Shown here piece by piece: positions 14,279-22,373 of a stretch of 25,919 bases of DNA. The stretch is from Bacteroidales bacterium (lineage in GTDB: Bacteria; Bacteroidota; Bacteroidia; Bacteroidales; Paludibacteraceae): positions 1-25,919 of the forward strand of contig JAGHSG010000110.1 in the NCBI GenBank assembly GCA_018066005.1. The letters run 5' to 3'. The notes under the pieces are model-generated. The model worked only from the letters and a program-made list of their open reading frames with translations. It was not told the origin of the DNA and ran no database searches. A program made the position numbers and the translations under genes. The stretch's first letter is position 1, and the number at the start of each line of letters is the position of its first letter.

Positions 14279-15630
14279 AGCAGTTGGAAGTCTATTTGTC
14301 GCATATCGAGGTCGGCACGGACGACGCGGACCCGGACGGGGTCGCCCAATACATATTGTTTCTTGGTCCGTTTGGACACAAGGCGGAAATTCTTTTCGTC
14401 GTACTCCATAAAGTCCTCATGACTGAGTGTCCGTATAGGTACCAGTCCTTCGCAATGGGTGTCATCCAGTCGCACAAATAGTCCGTATTGGGTGACATTG
14501 ACAATAGAGCCGTCAAAGTCCTGTCCTATATGGTCCTGAATCCACAATATCTGATAATCCTTGACAGAGTCCCGTTCGGCCTGTGTGGCCATCTGTTCGC
14601 AATCACTGAGGTGTTCGCAAGCCTCCGGCAGGTCGGCATCTATCTGTGCCCCGCGTTCGCCCAAGATATACTTGGCCACCAACCGGTGTACAATCATGTC
14701 GGGATAGCGGCGGATAGGAGATGTGAAGTGGGTGTAGTAATCAAAAGCCAATCCGTAGTGCCCTATATTGTCGGTTGAATAGACGGCTTTGGCCATTGCG
14801 CGTATGGTCAGCATCTCGATAGTCTGTTTGGGAATACGTTCACCGAAGCGCCGTTCAAACTTGTGCAAGGCTGCCAGTTTCTCTTTATCGGGCTTGTCAT
14901 GCACGCGGAAGACGGCTTCTTTGCCTGTTTTAGACAGAAGTGTAGCAACGGTGCGATTAGCCAGCAGCATGAACTCCTCGATGAGGTGATTGGCTTCGGT
15001 AGGTTGCTCAAAATAGACATCTACGGGATGTCCCTGTTCATTCAGCCGGAAGCGCATCTCTTCCTGCTCTATATCCAATGCTCCGGCTTCCATCCGTTTG
15101 CGGCGCAGGATGATGGCGAGGAAGTTTAGAGCGCAAATTGCTTCCTGCAATTCGCTATTGATGGATTGATGCGCCACTTGCGTGGCTATTGATGGACTGA
15201 TGTGGCTATTGATGATTTCTTGGGCTTGGGCGTAGGTGAGGCGGTAATCGGAGCGGATGACGGTGCGGCATACCTTATGTTTGAGCACACGCGCGTCACG
15301 TGCGAGGGTGAAGATGACGGACATGCACAACTTATCTTCGCCCGGGCGTAAGGAACAGAGGTCGTTGCAGAATTTCTCGGGCAACATAGGTAGTACGCGG
15401 TCCACGAGATAGATACTGGTACCGCGTTCATAAGCTTCGCGATTCACTTTATTGCCAAGCGGCACGAAGTGGGTGACATCGGCGATATGTACTCCAACCT
15501 GGTAGTCACCGGTGTCGGTGACGGCAAAACTGATGGCATCGTCAAAGTCTTTTGCCTCTGACGGGTCGATGGTAAAGGTGAGTATATCACGCATATCCCG
15601 ACGACGGAGTATTTCTGCCTCTAAATTCAT
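14275..15630 (-). CDS. rnr: Minimal RNase R-like 3'-5' exoribonuclease (RNB + S1 only)
   Basis: A 451-residue enzyme of the RNase II/R family. The protein starts directly at the RNB catalytic domain (RRDMRDILTFTIDPSEAKDFDDAI), with metal-binding Asp22, Asp28, Asp30 and Asp31, which equal Asp272-281 of E. coli RNase R. HFTSPIRRYPDMIVHR is intact, and an S1 domain occupies about 370-451. Usual Bacteroidetes RNase R has about 700 residues. The two N-terminal cold-shock domains (about 250 residues) are absent, as is a basic C-tail. This is not an artefact of start choice: a promoter and GAAGG site lie just upstream. Residues about 141-159 are an extra loop from the AHQSIN repeat. Activity on structured RNA may differ from full RNase R. 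Confidence 0.88.
   Translation of the reverse strand: MNLEAEILRRRDMRDILTFTIDPSEAKDFDDAISFAVTDTGDYQVGVHIADVTHFVPLGNKVNREAYERGTSIYLVDRVLPMLPEKFCNDLCSLRPGEDKLCMSVIFTLARDARVLKHKVCRTVIRSDYRLTYAQAQEIINSHISPSIATQVAHQSINSELQEAICALNFLAIILRRKRMEAGALDIEQEEMRFRLNEQGHPVDVYFEQPTEANHLIEEFMLLANRTVATLLSKTGKEAVFRVHDKPDKEKLAALHKFERRFGERIPKQTIEMLTIRAMAKAVYSTDNIGHYGLAFDYYTHFTSPIRRYPDMIVHRLVAKYILGERGAQIDADLPEACEHLSDCEQMATQAERDSVKDYQILWIQDHIGQDFDGSIVNVTQYGLFVRLDDTHCEGLVPIRTLSHEDFMEYDEKNFRLVSKRTKKQYVLGDPVRVRVVRADLDMRQIDFQLL
15157..15195. repeat. In-frame repeat AHQSIN, copy B
   Basis: This copy in the RNase R-like gene matches copy A at 13832-13870. Further partial units follow (GTGGCTATTGATG at 15182 and 15201), so it looks like a short degenerate tandem array. 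The encoded loop is between the QEII helix and the CALNFLA helix, where relatives have a short turn. Confidence 0.82.
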
Positions 15631-15649
15631 AATTCCTTCAAAAAGTCTG

Positions 15650-15680
15650 CAAAGTTACATAAAAATTTGCATATATCAAA
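15650..15680 (-). promoter_or_regulatory. Promoter of the RNase R-like operon
   Basis: On the minus strand TTTG (15680-15677), a 19-nt spacer and TAACTTTG (15657-15650). The ATG is 20 nt downstream with GAAGG before it. It overlaps the divergent glgP promoter. Confidence 0.75.
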
Positions 15681-15697
15681 AGTTTTTTGTACTTTTG
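15666..15697 (+). promoter_or_regulatory. Promoter of the alpha-glucan phosphorylase gene
   Basis: TTTG (15666-15669), a 20-nt spacer and TACTTTTG (15690-15697). The leader to ATG 15740 is about 40 nt and A/T-rich, with no Shine-Dalgarno. Confidence 0.78.
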
Positions 15698-15739
15698 CAC
15701 GCTAATTCGCGAAAAATAAATTTAAAACCCTTATATAAT

Positions 15740-18310
15740 ATGAGTAAAATTCAAGTTAGTAATGTTAATCAGCCCAATTGGCTGGAAGTTACGGTCAGAG
15801 CCAATCTGCCCAAGAACCTGAAGAAATTAGAGGAACTGGCGTACAACCTGTGGTGGGTTTGGAATAGTGATGCCAAGAATATATTCCGTTATATAGATAT
15901 TGAGAAGTGGCACGAAGCCGAGAGCAACCCTATTCGTCTGTTGAATATCATCTCCTACGAGCGTATGGAGGAGTTGAGTGAGGACAAAGAGTTCATGGCT
16001 CAATTGGACAAGACGTATGCTGATTTCCGCGCGTATATGGACGCTCCCAAGAGCACCAAGAAGCCGTCGATTGCTTATTTCTCGATGGAATACGGTTTAA
16101 GCCATGTTTTGAAGATATATAGCGGTGGTTTAGGTATTTTGGCAGGTGACTATTTGAAGGAGGCTTCCGATTGCAATGTAGATATGACCGCTATCGGTTT
16201 CTTGTACCGTTACGGTTATTTCACCCAGACCTTATCTCCGGAAGGCCAACAGATAGCCAACTATGAGGCGCAGAACTTCACCCAACTGCCGTTGAGTCCC
16301 GTTATCGGCAAAGACGGCAAGCAGATGGTTATTGAGGTACCCTATCCCGAGCGCACCGTGTTTGCTTACTTATGGAAAGTGGCTGTAGGTCGTATCAACC
16401 TGTACTTGTTGGATACGGATAACGAGATGAACTCGGAGTTTGACCGTCAAATCACGCACCAGTTATATGGTGGCGACTGGGAGAACCGTATCAAGCAGGA
16501 GATTATGTTAGGTATCGGCGGTATGTTGGCTTTGAAGCAGTTAGGCATTAAGAAGGATGTTTACCACTGCAACGAGGGTCACGCTGCTTTGATGGGCTTG
16601 CAACGCTTGGTTGACCTTGTGGAGGAGGAGCACCTGAGTTTCCAACAGGCTTTGGAGGTTGTTCGTGCCAGTGGTTTGTACACGTGCCACACGCCTGTTC
16701 CTGCCGGTCACGACTATTTTGAAGAAGGTTTATTCTATAAATATATGAATTCCTACGCCGGCCGTTTGGGTATCGAGTGGAAGGAGTTGATTGGTATGGG
16801 TCGTCAGAACCCCGAGGGCAACAGCGAGAAGTTCTCGATGAGTGTGTTTGCGCTGAATACATGCCAAGAGGCTAACGGTGTAAGTTGGTTGCACGGTGAG
16901 GTAAGTAAGAAGATGTTTGCTCCCGTATGGCCGGGTTATTTCCCGGAGGAGTTGCATGTAGGTTATGTAACGAATGGTGTACACATGCCTACTTGGGCTG
17001 CCAGCGAGTGGAAGGCTGTTTATAAAAAGAATTTCCCTGAAGGATGGTGGAATGACCAGTCCAACCCGGATATGTGGGCTCCGTTTGACAAGTTGCCGGA
17101 CGAGTTAGTTTGGAAGACCCGTATGAGTTTGAAGAATCGTTTGATTGATTATATCCGCGATAAGTTCAAACAAGACTGGATGAAGAGTCAGGGTGATCCT
17201 GCCCGCATCGTACGTGCGTTGAACGAGATGAATCCGAATAACCTGATTATCGGTTTCGGTCGTCGTTTTGCCACGTATAAACGTGCTCACCTGCTGTTCA
17301 CCGACTTGGAGCGTTTGGATAAGTTGGTTAATAACCCCAATTATCCCGTTCAGTTCCTGTTCACGGGTAAGGCTCACCCCGCAGACGGCGGCGGTCAGGG
17401 TCTGATTAAGCGTATTATTGAAATCAGCCGTATGCCTCAGTTCTTGGGTAAGGTTATTTTCCTGGAGAACTACGACATGCGTTTGGCTAAACGTCTGATT
17501 AGCGGTGTAGATATCTGGTTGAACACGCCTACGCGTCCTTTGGAAGCATCGGGAACGTCCGGTGAGAAAGCGCAAATGAACGGTGTGCTTAACTTCTCCG
17601 TCCTGGACGGTTGGTGGTACGAAGGTTATCGCAAGGGTGCAGGTTGGGCATTGACTGACAAGCGCACGTACGAGAATCAGGCTCACCAAGACCAGTTGGA
17701 TGCAGCCACTATCTATACGATGTTGGAGAATGAGATTATCCCGCTGTATTATGCCAAGAACAGTAAGGGTTACAGTCCCGAGTGGATTCAGACCATTAAG
17801 AACAGTATCACGCAAATCACGCCGTTCTATACGACCAAGCGTATGATGGATGACTATTTCGACCGCTTCTACAATAAGTTGGCTAAACGTCATGCTTTGT
17901 TGCAGAAAGACGGTTATGCCAAGGCGAAAGAGATAGCCGCTTGGAAGGAGAATATGGTGGCTCACTGGAACGAGATAGAGGTTCTCAAGATGGAGGTGCC
18001 TAACCATAACTTCGATGAGGCGCCTAATGTAGGTGACACGTACAAGTTGCATGTTGAACTGGACACACACAACCTGCACGACAATGGTTTGGGTATTGAG
18101 TTAGTCATTATCCGCACTTCGACGCATAACAATGACAAGTTGTATGAAGTTGTTCCGTTGAAGATGACCAAGCAGGAAGGTAGTCATTTGTTCTTTGATA
18201 CGCAGTACCGCTTGAACTATGCCGGTGGCATGAAGTTTGCTTTGCGTATGTATCCGACGAATGAGTTACTGCCTCACCGTATGGACTTTGCATACGTCCG
18301 CTGGCTGTAA
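15740..18310 (+). CDS. glgP: Alpha-glucan (glycogen) phosphorylase, GT35
   Basis: An 856-residue enzyme that releases glucose-1-phosphate from glycogen or maltodextrins using phosphate. An N-terminal DUF3417-like part (LPKNLKKLEELAYNLWWVWN) and the catalytic core (YFSMEYGLSHVLKIYSGGLGILAGDYLKEASD, HCNEGHAAL, GFGRRFATYKR) place it in the alpha-glucan family type found in Bacteroidetes and archaea. The PLP-binding lysine is Lys610 in ASGTSGEKAQMNG. The frame is open upstream to 15512, but that stretch is antisense to the RNase R gene and promoter, so ATG 15740 is right. Codons (GGT, CGT, GTT) are more biased than in neighbours, suggesting high expression. No other glycogen gene is in the window. 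It is a single-gene unit. Confidence 0.95.
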   Translation: MSKIQVSNVNQPNWLEVTVRANLPKNLKKLEELAYNLWWVWNSDAKNIFRYIDIEKWHEAESNPIRLLNIISYERMEELSEDKEFMAQLDKTYADFRAYMDAPKSTKKPSIAYFSMEYGLSHVLKIYSGGLGILAGDYLKEASDCNVDMTAIGFLYRYGYFTQTLSPEGQQIANYEAQNFTQLPLSPVIGKDGKQMVIEVPYPERTVFAYLWKVAVGRINLYLLDTDNEMNSEFDRQITHQLYGGDWENRIKQEIMLGIGGMLALKQLGIKKDVYHCNEGHAALMGLQRLVDLVEEEHLSFQQALEVVRASGLYTCHTPVPAGHDYFEEGLFYKYMNSYAGRLGIEWKELIGMGRQNPEGNSEKFSMSVFALNTCQEANGVSWLHGEVSKKMFAPVWPGYFPEELHVGYVTNGVHMPTWAASEWKAVYKKNFPEGWWNDQSNPDMWAPFDKLPDELVWKTRMSLKNRLIDYIRDKFKQDWMKSQGDPARIVRALNEMNPNNLIIGFGRRFATYKRAHLLFTDLERLDKLVNNPNYPVQFLFTGKAHPADGGGQGLIKRIIEISRMPQFLGKVIFLENYDMRLAKRLISGVDIWLNTPTRPLEASGTSGEKAQMNGVLNFSVLDGWWYEGYRKGAGWALTDKRTYENQAHQDQLDAATIYTMLENEIIPLYYAKNSKGYSPEWIQTIKNSITQITPFYTTKRMMDDYFDRFYNKLAKRHALLQKDGYAKAKEIAAWKENMVAHWNEIEVLKMEVPNHNFDEAPNVGDTYKLHVELDTHNLHDNGLGIELVIIRTSTHNNDKLYEVVPLKMTKQEGSHLFFDTQYRLNYAGGMKFALRMYPTNELLPHRMDFAYVRWL

Positions 18311-18336
18311 TAATAGAACGCTGCGCTAAAGAATAG

Positions 18337-18367
18337 AAAAAGACCTTCCGTTTGGGAGGTCTTTTTT
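18337..18367. terminator. Terminator after glgP
   Basis: AAAAAGACCT..CC pairs with GG..AGGTCTTTTTT around a GTTT loop. The A run on the left and T run on the right make it usable for both converging transcripts. Confidence 0.92.
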
Positions 18368-18393
18368 AGTGGAGAGAAGAGAGAGTTGATGGA

Positions 18394-19305
18394 TTAGCGA
18401 CGGGGTTGAAACCAAGAGATACGGTCGGTAACACAGTGGCAGGGGTAAGATTTCTCTCGCTTATTGAAGATATAGCGTACACCTACTTCTAAACCCACGC
18501 TTAACGGATTGGCTTTGCCGGAAAGAACGGGTGTGTGCAGTAGCGATGAATAGTCTGTCATAAAATAGTGTGCGTCTGCCCAACCTGCTTTGTCATTTCG
18601 GAAGCCCAAATCATCTTTTCCATCCAACACATACGCGGGCATTAGGCAATAATGAGCGTTGACGCCTATCAGTATTTGCCAGTGCTCCGTTAAGGGTATG
18701 CCTACATCCATACGCGCAAAGAGTGCGACCGTGTTTTTGGGACGCAAAGACATAGAGGGCTTGAAATCGGACGTCTCATAAAATCCGTGTGCCGGTATAT
18801 CCATGGTCAAATCCCATTTCTCGTAATAGCCACGATGTGTAATGTCTCCTTGGGCAGCTGTATGACCTGCTACGGAAATATTGTATTTAGCCCCCAAAGC
18901 AAACCACAAGTTAATTTTATGCAGTGGCACACGGAACTGCAAAGATAAGGGTATTTCAACATAGTAAAGGTCCTGTTTCTCACGCCAATTATGCAGATAG
19001 GTCCGATGTTCGTAGGGCTCTTTATCCGTATCTATAACGTCCGGGTAATCCAATAGCGTATTCAATTGCGCTCCTCCAGCGTAATGGCGGAAGCCCACTC
19101 CCACGCCGATACCTACGTTTTTGTGAAAGAAATAGGAGTAACCCAAGTCAGCACCATAACCGACACCACCGAGGCGCTTGCCGTCAGCCACTTTGTATAG
19201 CGTAGCCGAACAACCTGCATCAACGGTTATTTCCAACATGCTCTGCCCATGCAATAGCACGGGCAGAAGCAAGAATAGACATATAGGGAGACTCCTTTTC
19301 AGCAT
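18394..19305 (-). CDS. Outer-membrane beta-barrel protein, function unknown
   Basis: A 303-residue exported protein. It has a signal peptide (LKRSLPICLFLLLPVLLHGQ) and alternating hydrophobic/Gly-rich strands throughout (GGVGYGADLGYSYFF, VGIGVGVGFRHYAGG, YYVEIPLSLQFRVPL, INLWFALGAKYNISVAG, NPLSVGLEVGVRYIF), like the PorT/OprF-type porin-like barrels of Bacteroidetes. After the last strand there is a Cys-containing tail (SYPCHCVTDRISWFQPRR) that is unusual for a barrel end. ATG 19305 is 13 nt after the stop of the giant upstream gene; a TTG at 19326 would overlap it. As the companion of a T9SS cargo protein it could help to anchor or receive it; this is inference. Confidence 0.78.
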   Translation of the reverse strand: MLKRSLPICLFLLLPVLLHGQSMLEITVDAGCSATLYKVADGKRLGGVGYGADLGYSYFFHKNVGIGVGVGFRHYAGGAQLNTLLDYPDVIDTDKEPYEHRTYLHNWREKQDLYYVEIPLSLQFRVPLHKINLWFALGAKYNISVAGHTAAQGDITHRGYYEKWDLTMDIPAHGFYETSDFKPSMSLRPKNTVALFARMDVGIPLTEHWQILIGVNAHYCLMPAYVLDGKDDLGFRNDKAGWADAHYFMTDYSSLLHTPVLSGKANPLSVGLEVGVRYIFNKREKSYPCHCVTDRISWFQPRR

Positions 19306-19318
19306 CGCACACGGGCGC

Positions 19319-22249
19319 TTACTCAACCATTATTTTGGTAGTGCGCTTAACCTGTTCGCCTTTAAGAATAAGAACATATACGCCGGATGGGAGTTGCACA
19401 TCCAAGTCGGCTGTCTTGCCGATGGAGAAGTGCGAGAGTTGTTGCCCAAGAATGGTCAATATATCCACTTCTGCCGACTGATCGGATATTTCTATATGCA
19501 ACCGCTCACCGCGGCGAACCAATGTCTGCACGCGTGCGTACGTGTCCGCGCTGCGTGGCGTGTCATCAAAGGACAGAGGACAGGTGCGACGTTTCTTACC
19601 GCCGGCATAAGTGACTTCAACGAAATACTCATTGGTACCAAAGCCGCCCGGGTTGTATAAATACTGATTGGTCTCGCCCGCAAGCGATATATTATCGCGG
19701 AACCACTGATAAGCCACGAACTCGTGTCTGCCATTATCGCAGAACAATACATCTTGCCATTTGCGGTAAACCAAACTGTCCAAGCAACTATCTACCGGCG
19801 GCGGCAAAGGACGCTCACAATGGAAAGTGTCGAGGGTGTAGATGAACTCCAACGAATCGCAGCCGTGTACATTGCGCAGAGTGTCTCTAAACTCCCCAAC
19901 AACGGGGAACGTATGTCCACGCCACGTGTAAGGCATGAGCGTGTCGCAGACGGTAGTATCTACGGTCTGTGTCGTCATCGGTGCGCTAATGGTCAGACGC
20001 AGTGTGACAATGCTGTCACAACCGGCGGCGTTGGTGAGGATGACGGTGTCGCCATCAACGGCTTCTTTGCCGTGCCAGATAAAGGGCAGGTCCTGATAGC
20101 AGACGTAGGCTACCGTATCGGCTTCGGCGTGGTCGCTGACGATGAGGTGTAAAGTTATCGTGCTATCGCAGCCGTGCGTGGTGAGGGTGTCAAAGACATA
20201 GTCACCGGCTTCGGTGCAGACTTTATCTTTCCATCGGAAAGGTAATTGCTTATCGCAAATTGTCTGTGTTTCTTCCCACGTGTCGGACTGATAAACAGTC
20301 AGGGGCACTGTGACTATGCTGTCACAACCGGCGGTGTTGATGAGGATGATGGTGTCACCGTCGGTGGCTTCCTTGCCGTGCCAAATAAAGGGAAGGTCCT
20401 GATAGCAGATATACGCGGTTGTATCTGTCTCGGCGTGGTCGCTGACGATGAGGTGTAAGGTTATCGTGCTATCGCAGCCGTGCGTGGTGAGGGTGTCAAA
20501 GACATAGTCACCGGCTTCGGTGCAGACTTTATCTTTCCACAAGAAAGGCAATTGCTTATCGCAAATAGTCTGTGTTTCCTCCCTCGTGCCGGACTGATAA
20601 ATAGTCAGATGTAGCGTGACAATACTGTCACAGCCCACTGTGTTGGTGAGGATGATGGTGTCGCCATCGGCAGCCTCTTTGCCGTGCCAGATAAAAGGCA
20701 GGTCGTTGTTGCAAACATACGCTGTAGTATCGGAGCCTGAAGGATATTTCAGTGTGAACTGAAGCGATGAATAAATACTGTCACAACCTAATTTAACCGT
20801 CCAAATGGTATCAAAAATCAGTGTATCGGTCTCTATCAAATGTCCTTTCCACACAAAGGGAATGATAGTACATGAAGAAGTATCTTTGAGTTGCTCTTCG
20901 ACGGGTTCTGCACTAACTTGTAGGTTAAGGATATGATAGATGCTATCTATTCCCCAGATAACGGAGAGCGTTGTATCGCGGTATATATCTGTCTTGGTGA
21001 GTTGTTTTCCCCGCCACTCAACTGTTGTGCCGAAGCAGACTACTGAATCAATAGAATCGGTAATAGGTATCAATGGCATCGGGTTAAGCGGGATAGAGTC
21101 TTTAGACGGCTCCGGCGGACAAACCGTTAGAGTCTTAGAGATAGTCTTTGCGCAACTCAAATCAGCATTGCCGGCTTTGAGTGATATGGTATATTCCCCA
21201 CCCTCGGTATAAACGATGTAAGGCAGATTGGGGTCAGTAGATGTGCGTCCGTCACCGAAGTCCCACAGCACGCCCTCGCAAGGTGTTTTAGTGTAAGGCA
21301 CTAAACGCTCCTGCATATAACTGAGATTGTTCAAATAAACCGTGTCAGCCGTCTCACCACAATGGATGTCGTAGTCAAAGATGGTGTGAGCATCTACAAC
21401 AGTGTATGGAATAGATAGTTCCCCACAAGCGCCATGAATCGTGCAGTAATAACTGGTTATGTTCCATTCCCCTTGCACAACCAGTGGCTCATTTGCACCC
21501 ATCAAAGATCCTTGTGGACTGCCCTTGTGCCATTCATAGTTAGTAAATCCGGTAGGCGCTTCCAATGTGACATTATCACAGGTAGAACAAATTTGTTTGC
21601 CTTTTATATAATCTCTGGCAAAACAGTTGAAAGCCACATATATCTCACTTGTGCAATTAGCGGTAGAACATGTATTCGCAAATGCTTCAATTGTTATCTT
21701 TCTTCCTATATACGCGGATAAATCATATAATTGTACTGACCATGGACAATAGTATGTAGTAAAATTAATTCCGCTACTCCAATTTTTACCAGAATTGATA
21801 AACTCGGTTGACGCATGTGTCTCGATATCTAATCCGCTATAATCATATTTGCAACCGATAGGAGTCATGTTAGGGTCATATACGCGCAAACCACCAAATA
21901 CCGGTGAGTGTCCGCCCGAACCTGTTGCCATTTCCACCGCATACCATATTGCTAAATAAGGGGATTCCAAAGTTGGAATGAGTGTAAATAACGCTGCTGA
22001 ACCACAATGCGGCGTAGAAGTGGTTTCACGTCCTGCATCAATACCATATACTGTCAAAGTAGAATCTGGTGTGTTAGGTAACTTTTGACTATGTGTAGTA
22101 GCCGGATCTATGAAAACATAATCCATTGTTTGTGTATCATACGGAGCACCATAACCACCATGATACCCTATTACACTCACTTCACACTCACCCCAAGCCA
22201 ATGTTGGCAGGAGAACAGCCAGTAAGCAATATGTCAGTTTTTGTTTCAT
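19319..22249 (-). CDS. Giant PKD and 'GCDSIVTLHLT'-repeat surface protein with T9SS sorting tail
   Basis: A 976-residue exported protein. The signal peptide (KQKLTYCLLAVLLPTLAWG) is followed by a Cys-containing N-terminal region (about 20-280, maybe a CUB- or lectin-like sandwich), then a PKD domain (about 285-380: GVLWDFGDGRTS, GGEYTISLKAG). From about 420 to 800 it is built of ~50-residue units with CDSIxTLxLT motifs, containing a nearly exact 102-residue tandem repeat. The last ~85 residues (LHIEISDQSAEVDILTILGQQL...LPSGVYVLILKGEQVKRTTKIMV) match the type A T9SS sorting domain, cleaved on export. I chose ATG 22249, because the longer frame to 22288 lies in repeat R33. Probably an adhesin or gliding-type protein; its partner is unknown. 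Confidence 0.9.
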   Translation of the reverse strand: MKQKLTYCLLAVLLPTLAWGECEVSVIGYHGGYGAPYDTQTMDYVFIDPATTHSQKLPNTPDSTLTVYGIDAGRETTSTPHCGSAALFTLIPTLESPYLAIWYAVEMATGSGGHSPVFGGLRVYDPNMTPIGCKYDYSGLDIETHASTEFINSGKNWSSGINFTTYYCPWSVQLYDLSAYIGRKITIEAFANTCSTANCTSEIYVAFNCFARDYIKGKQICSTCDNVTLEAPTGFTNYEWHKGSPQGSLMGANEPLVVQGEWNITSYYCTIHGACGELSIPYTVVDAHTIFDYDIHCGETADTVYLNNLSYMQERLVPYTKTPCEGVLWDFGDGRTSTDPNLPYIVYTEGGEYTISLKAGNADLSCAKTISKTLTVCPPEPSKDSIPLNPMPLIPITDSIDSVVCFGTTVEWRGKQLTKTDIYRDTTLSVIWGIDSIYHILNLQVSAEPVEEQLKDTSSCTIIPFVWKGHLIETDTLIFDTIWTVKLGCDSIYSSLQFTLKYPSGSDTTAYVCNNDLPFIWHGKEAADGDTIILTNTVGCDSIVTLHLTIYQSGTREETQTICDKQLPFLWKDKVCTEAGDYVFDTLTTHGCDSTITLHLIVSDHAETDTTAYICYQDLPFIWHGKEATDGDTIILINTAGCDSIVTVPLTVYQSDTWEETQTICDKQLPFRWKDKVCTEAGDYVFDTLTTHGCDSTITLHLIVSDHAEADTVAYVCYQDLPFIWHGKEAVDGDTVILTNAAGCDSIVTLRLTISAPMTTQTVDTTVCDTLMPYTWRGHTFPVVGEFRDTLRNVHGCDSLEFIYTLDTFHCERPLPPPVDSCLDSLVYRKWQDVLFCDNGRHEFVAYQWFRDNISLAGETNQYLYNPGGFGTNEYFVEVTYAGGKKRRTCPLSFDDTPRSADTYARVQTLVRRGERLHIEISDQSAEVDILTILGQQLSHFSIGKTADLDVQLPSGVYVLILKGEQVKRTTKIMVE
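20013..20720 (-). repeat. 306-bp tandem repeat in the T9SS cargo gene
   Basis: The CTGTCACA landmark recurs at 20013, 20319 and 20625, exactly 306 bp apart, and 'GGTCGCTGACGATGAGGTGTAA' landmarks at 20131 and 20437 agree. Each unit has 102 codons in two ~50-residue halves (HGKEA...CDSIVTL and WKDKVCTEAGDYVFDTLTTHGCDSTITL). Two full units plus one half remain. Confidence 0.9.
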
Positions 22250-22267
22250 TATAGATAGTTTTTTGTC

Positions 22268-22300
22268 GGTTGACAGTTGACAATGCACAATGCACGGTTA
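22268..22300 (+). repeat. Interspersed repeat R33, copy 3
   Basis: The sequence GGTTGACAGTTGACAATGCA and onward to CACGGTTA matches the copy at 14224-14256 with two substitutions. It lies in the leader of the T9SS cargo gene, on the opposite strand. Confidence 0.85.
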
Positions 22301-22311
22301 TATGACAAAAT

Positions 22312-22349
22312 AAGCGGTAAAAATCGCTTGTATTGGATTTTTACCGCTT
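22312..22349 (-). terminator. Long perfect hairpin after the toxin gene
   Basis: AAGCGGTAAAAATC and GATTTTTACCGCTT form a perfect 14-bp stem with a 10-nt loop, 25 nt beyond the toxin stop. There is no clean T tract, so it may be a terminator or an mRNA end-stabiliser. Its right arm is part of the 16-bp inverted repeat that also occurs at 22953. Confidence 0.65.
22331..22346 (+). repeat. Left copy of the 16-bp inverted repeat around the TA pair
   Basis: TATTGGATTTTTACCG is the exact reverse complement of 22953-22968. The two copies face inward across the toxin-antitoxin operon, 606 bp apart. Confidence 0.75.
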
Positions 22350-22373
22350 AAGTGGGATAAAATAAAGAATATT

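Noticed and set aside
15512..15739. Extension of glgP to 15512
   Set aside because: The added residues lie antisense to the RNase R gene and cross the promoter region; ATG 15740 has the family N-terminus.
17105..18079. A 324-codon open frame on the minus strand inside the phosphorylase gene
   Set aside because: It is the antisense shadow of a strongly conserved gene; it has no promoter and no recognisable protein.
18378..18400. A third copy of the in-frame repeat near the end of the barrel gene (TTGATGGATTAG)
   Set aside because: Only about 10 bases match, so chance cannot be excluded.
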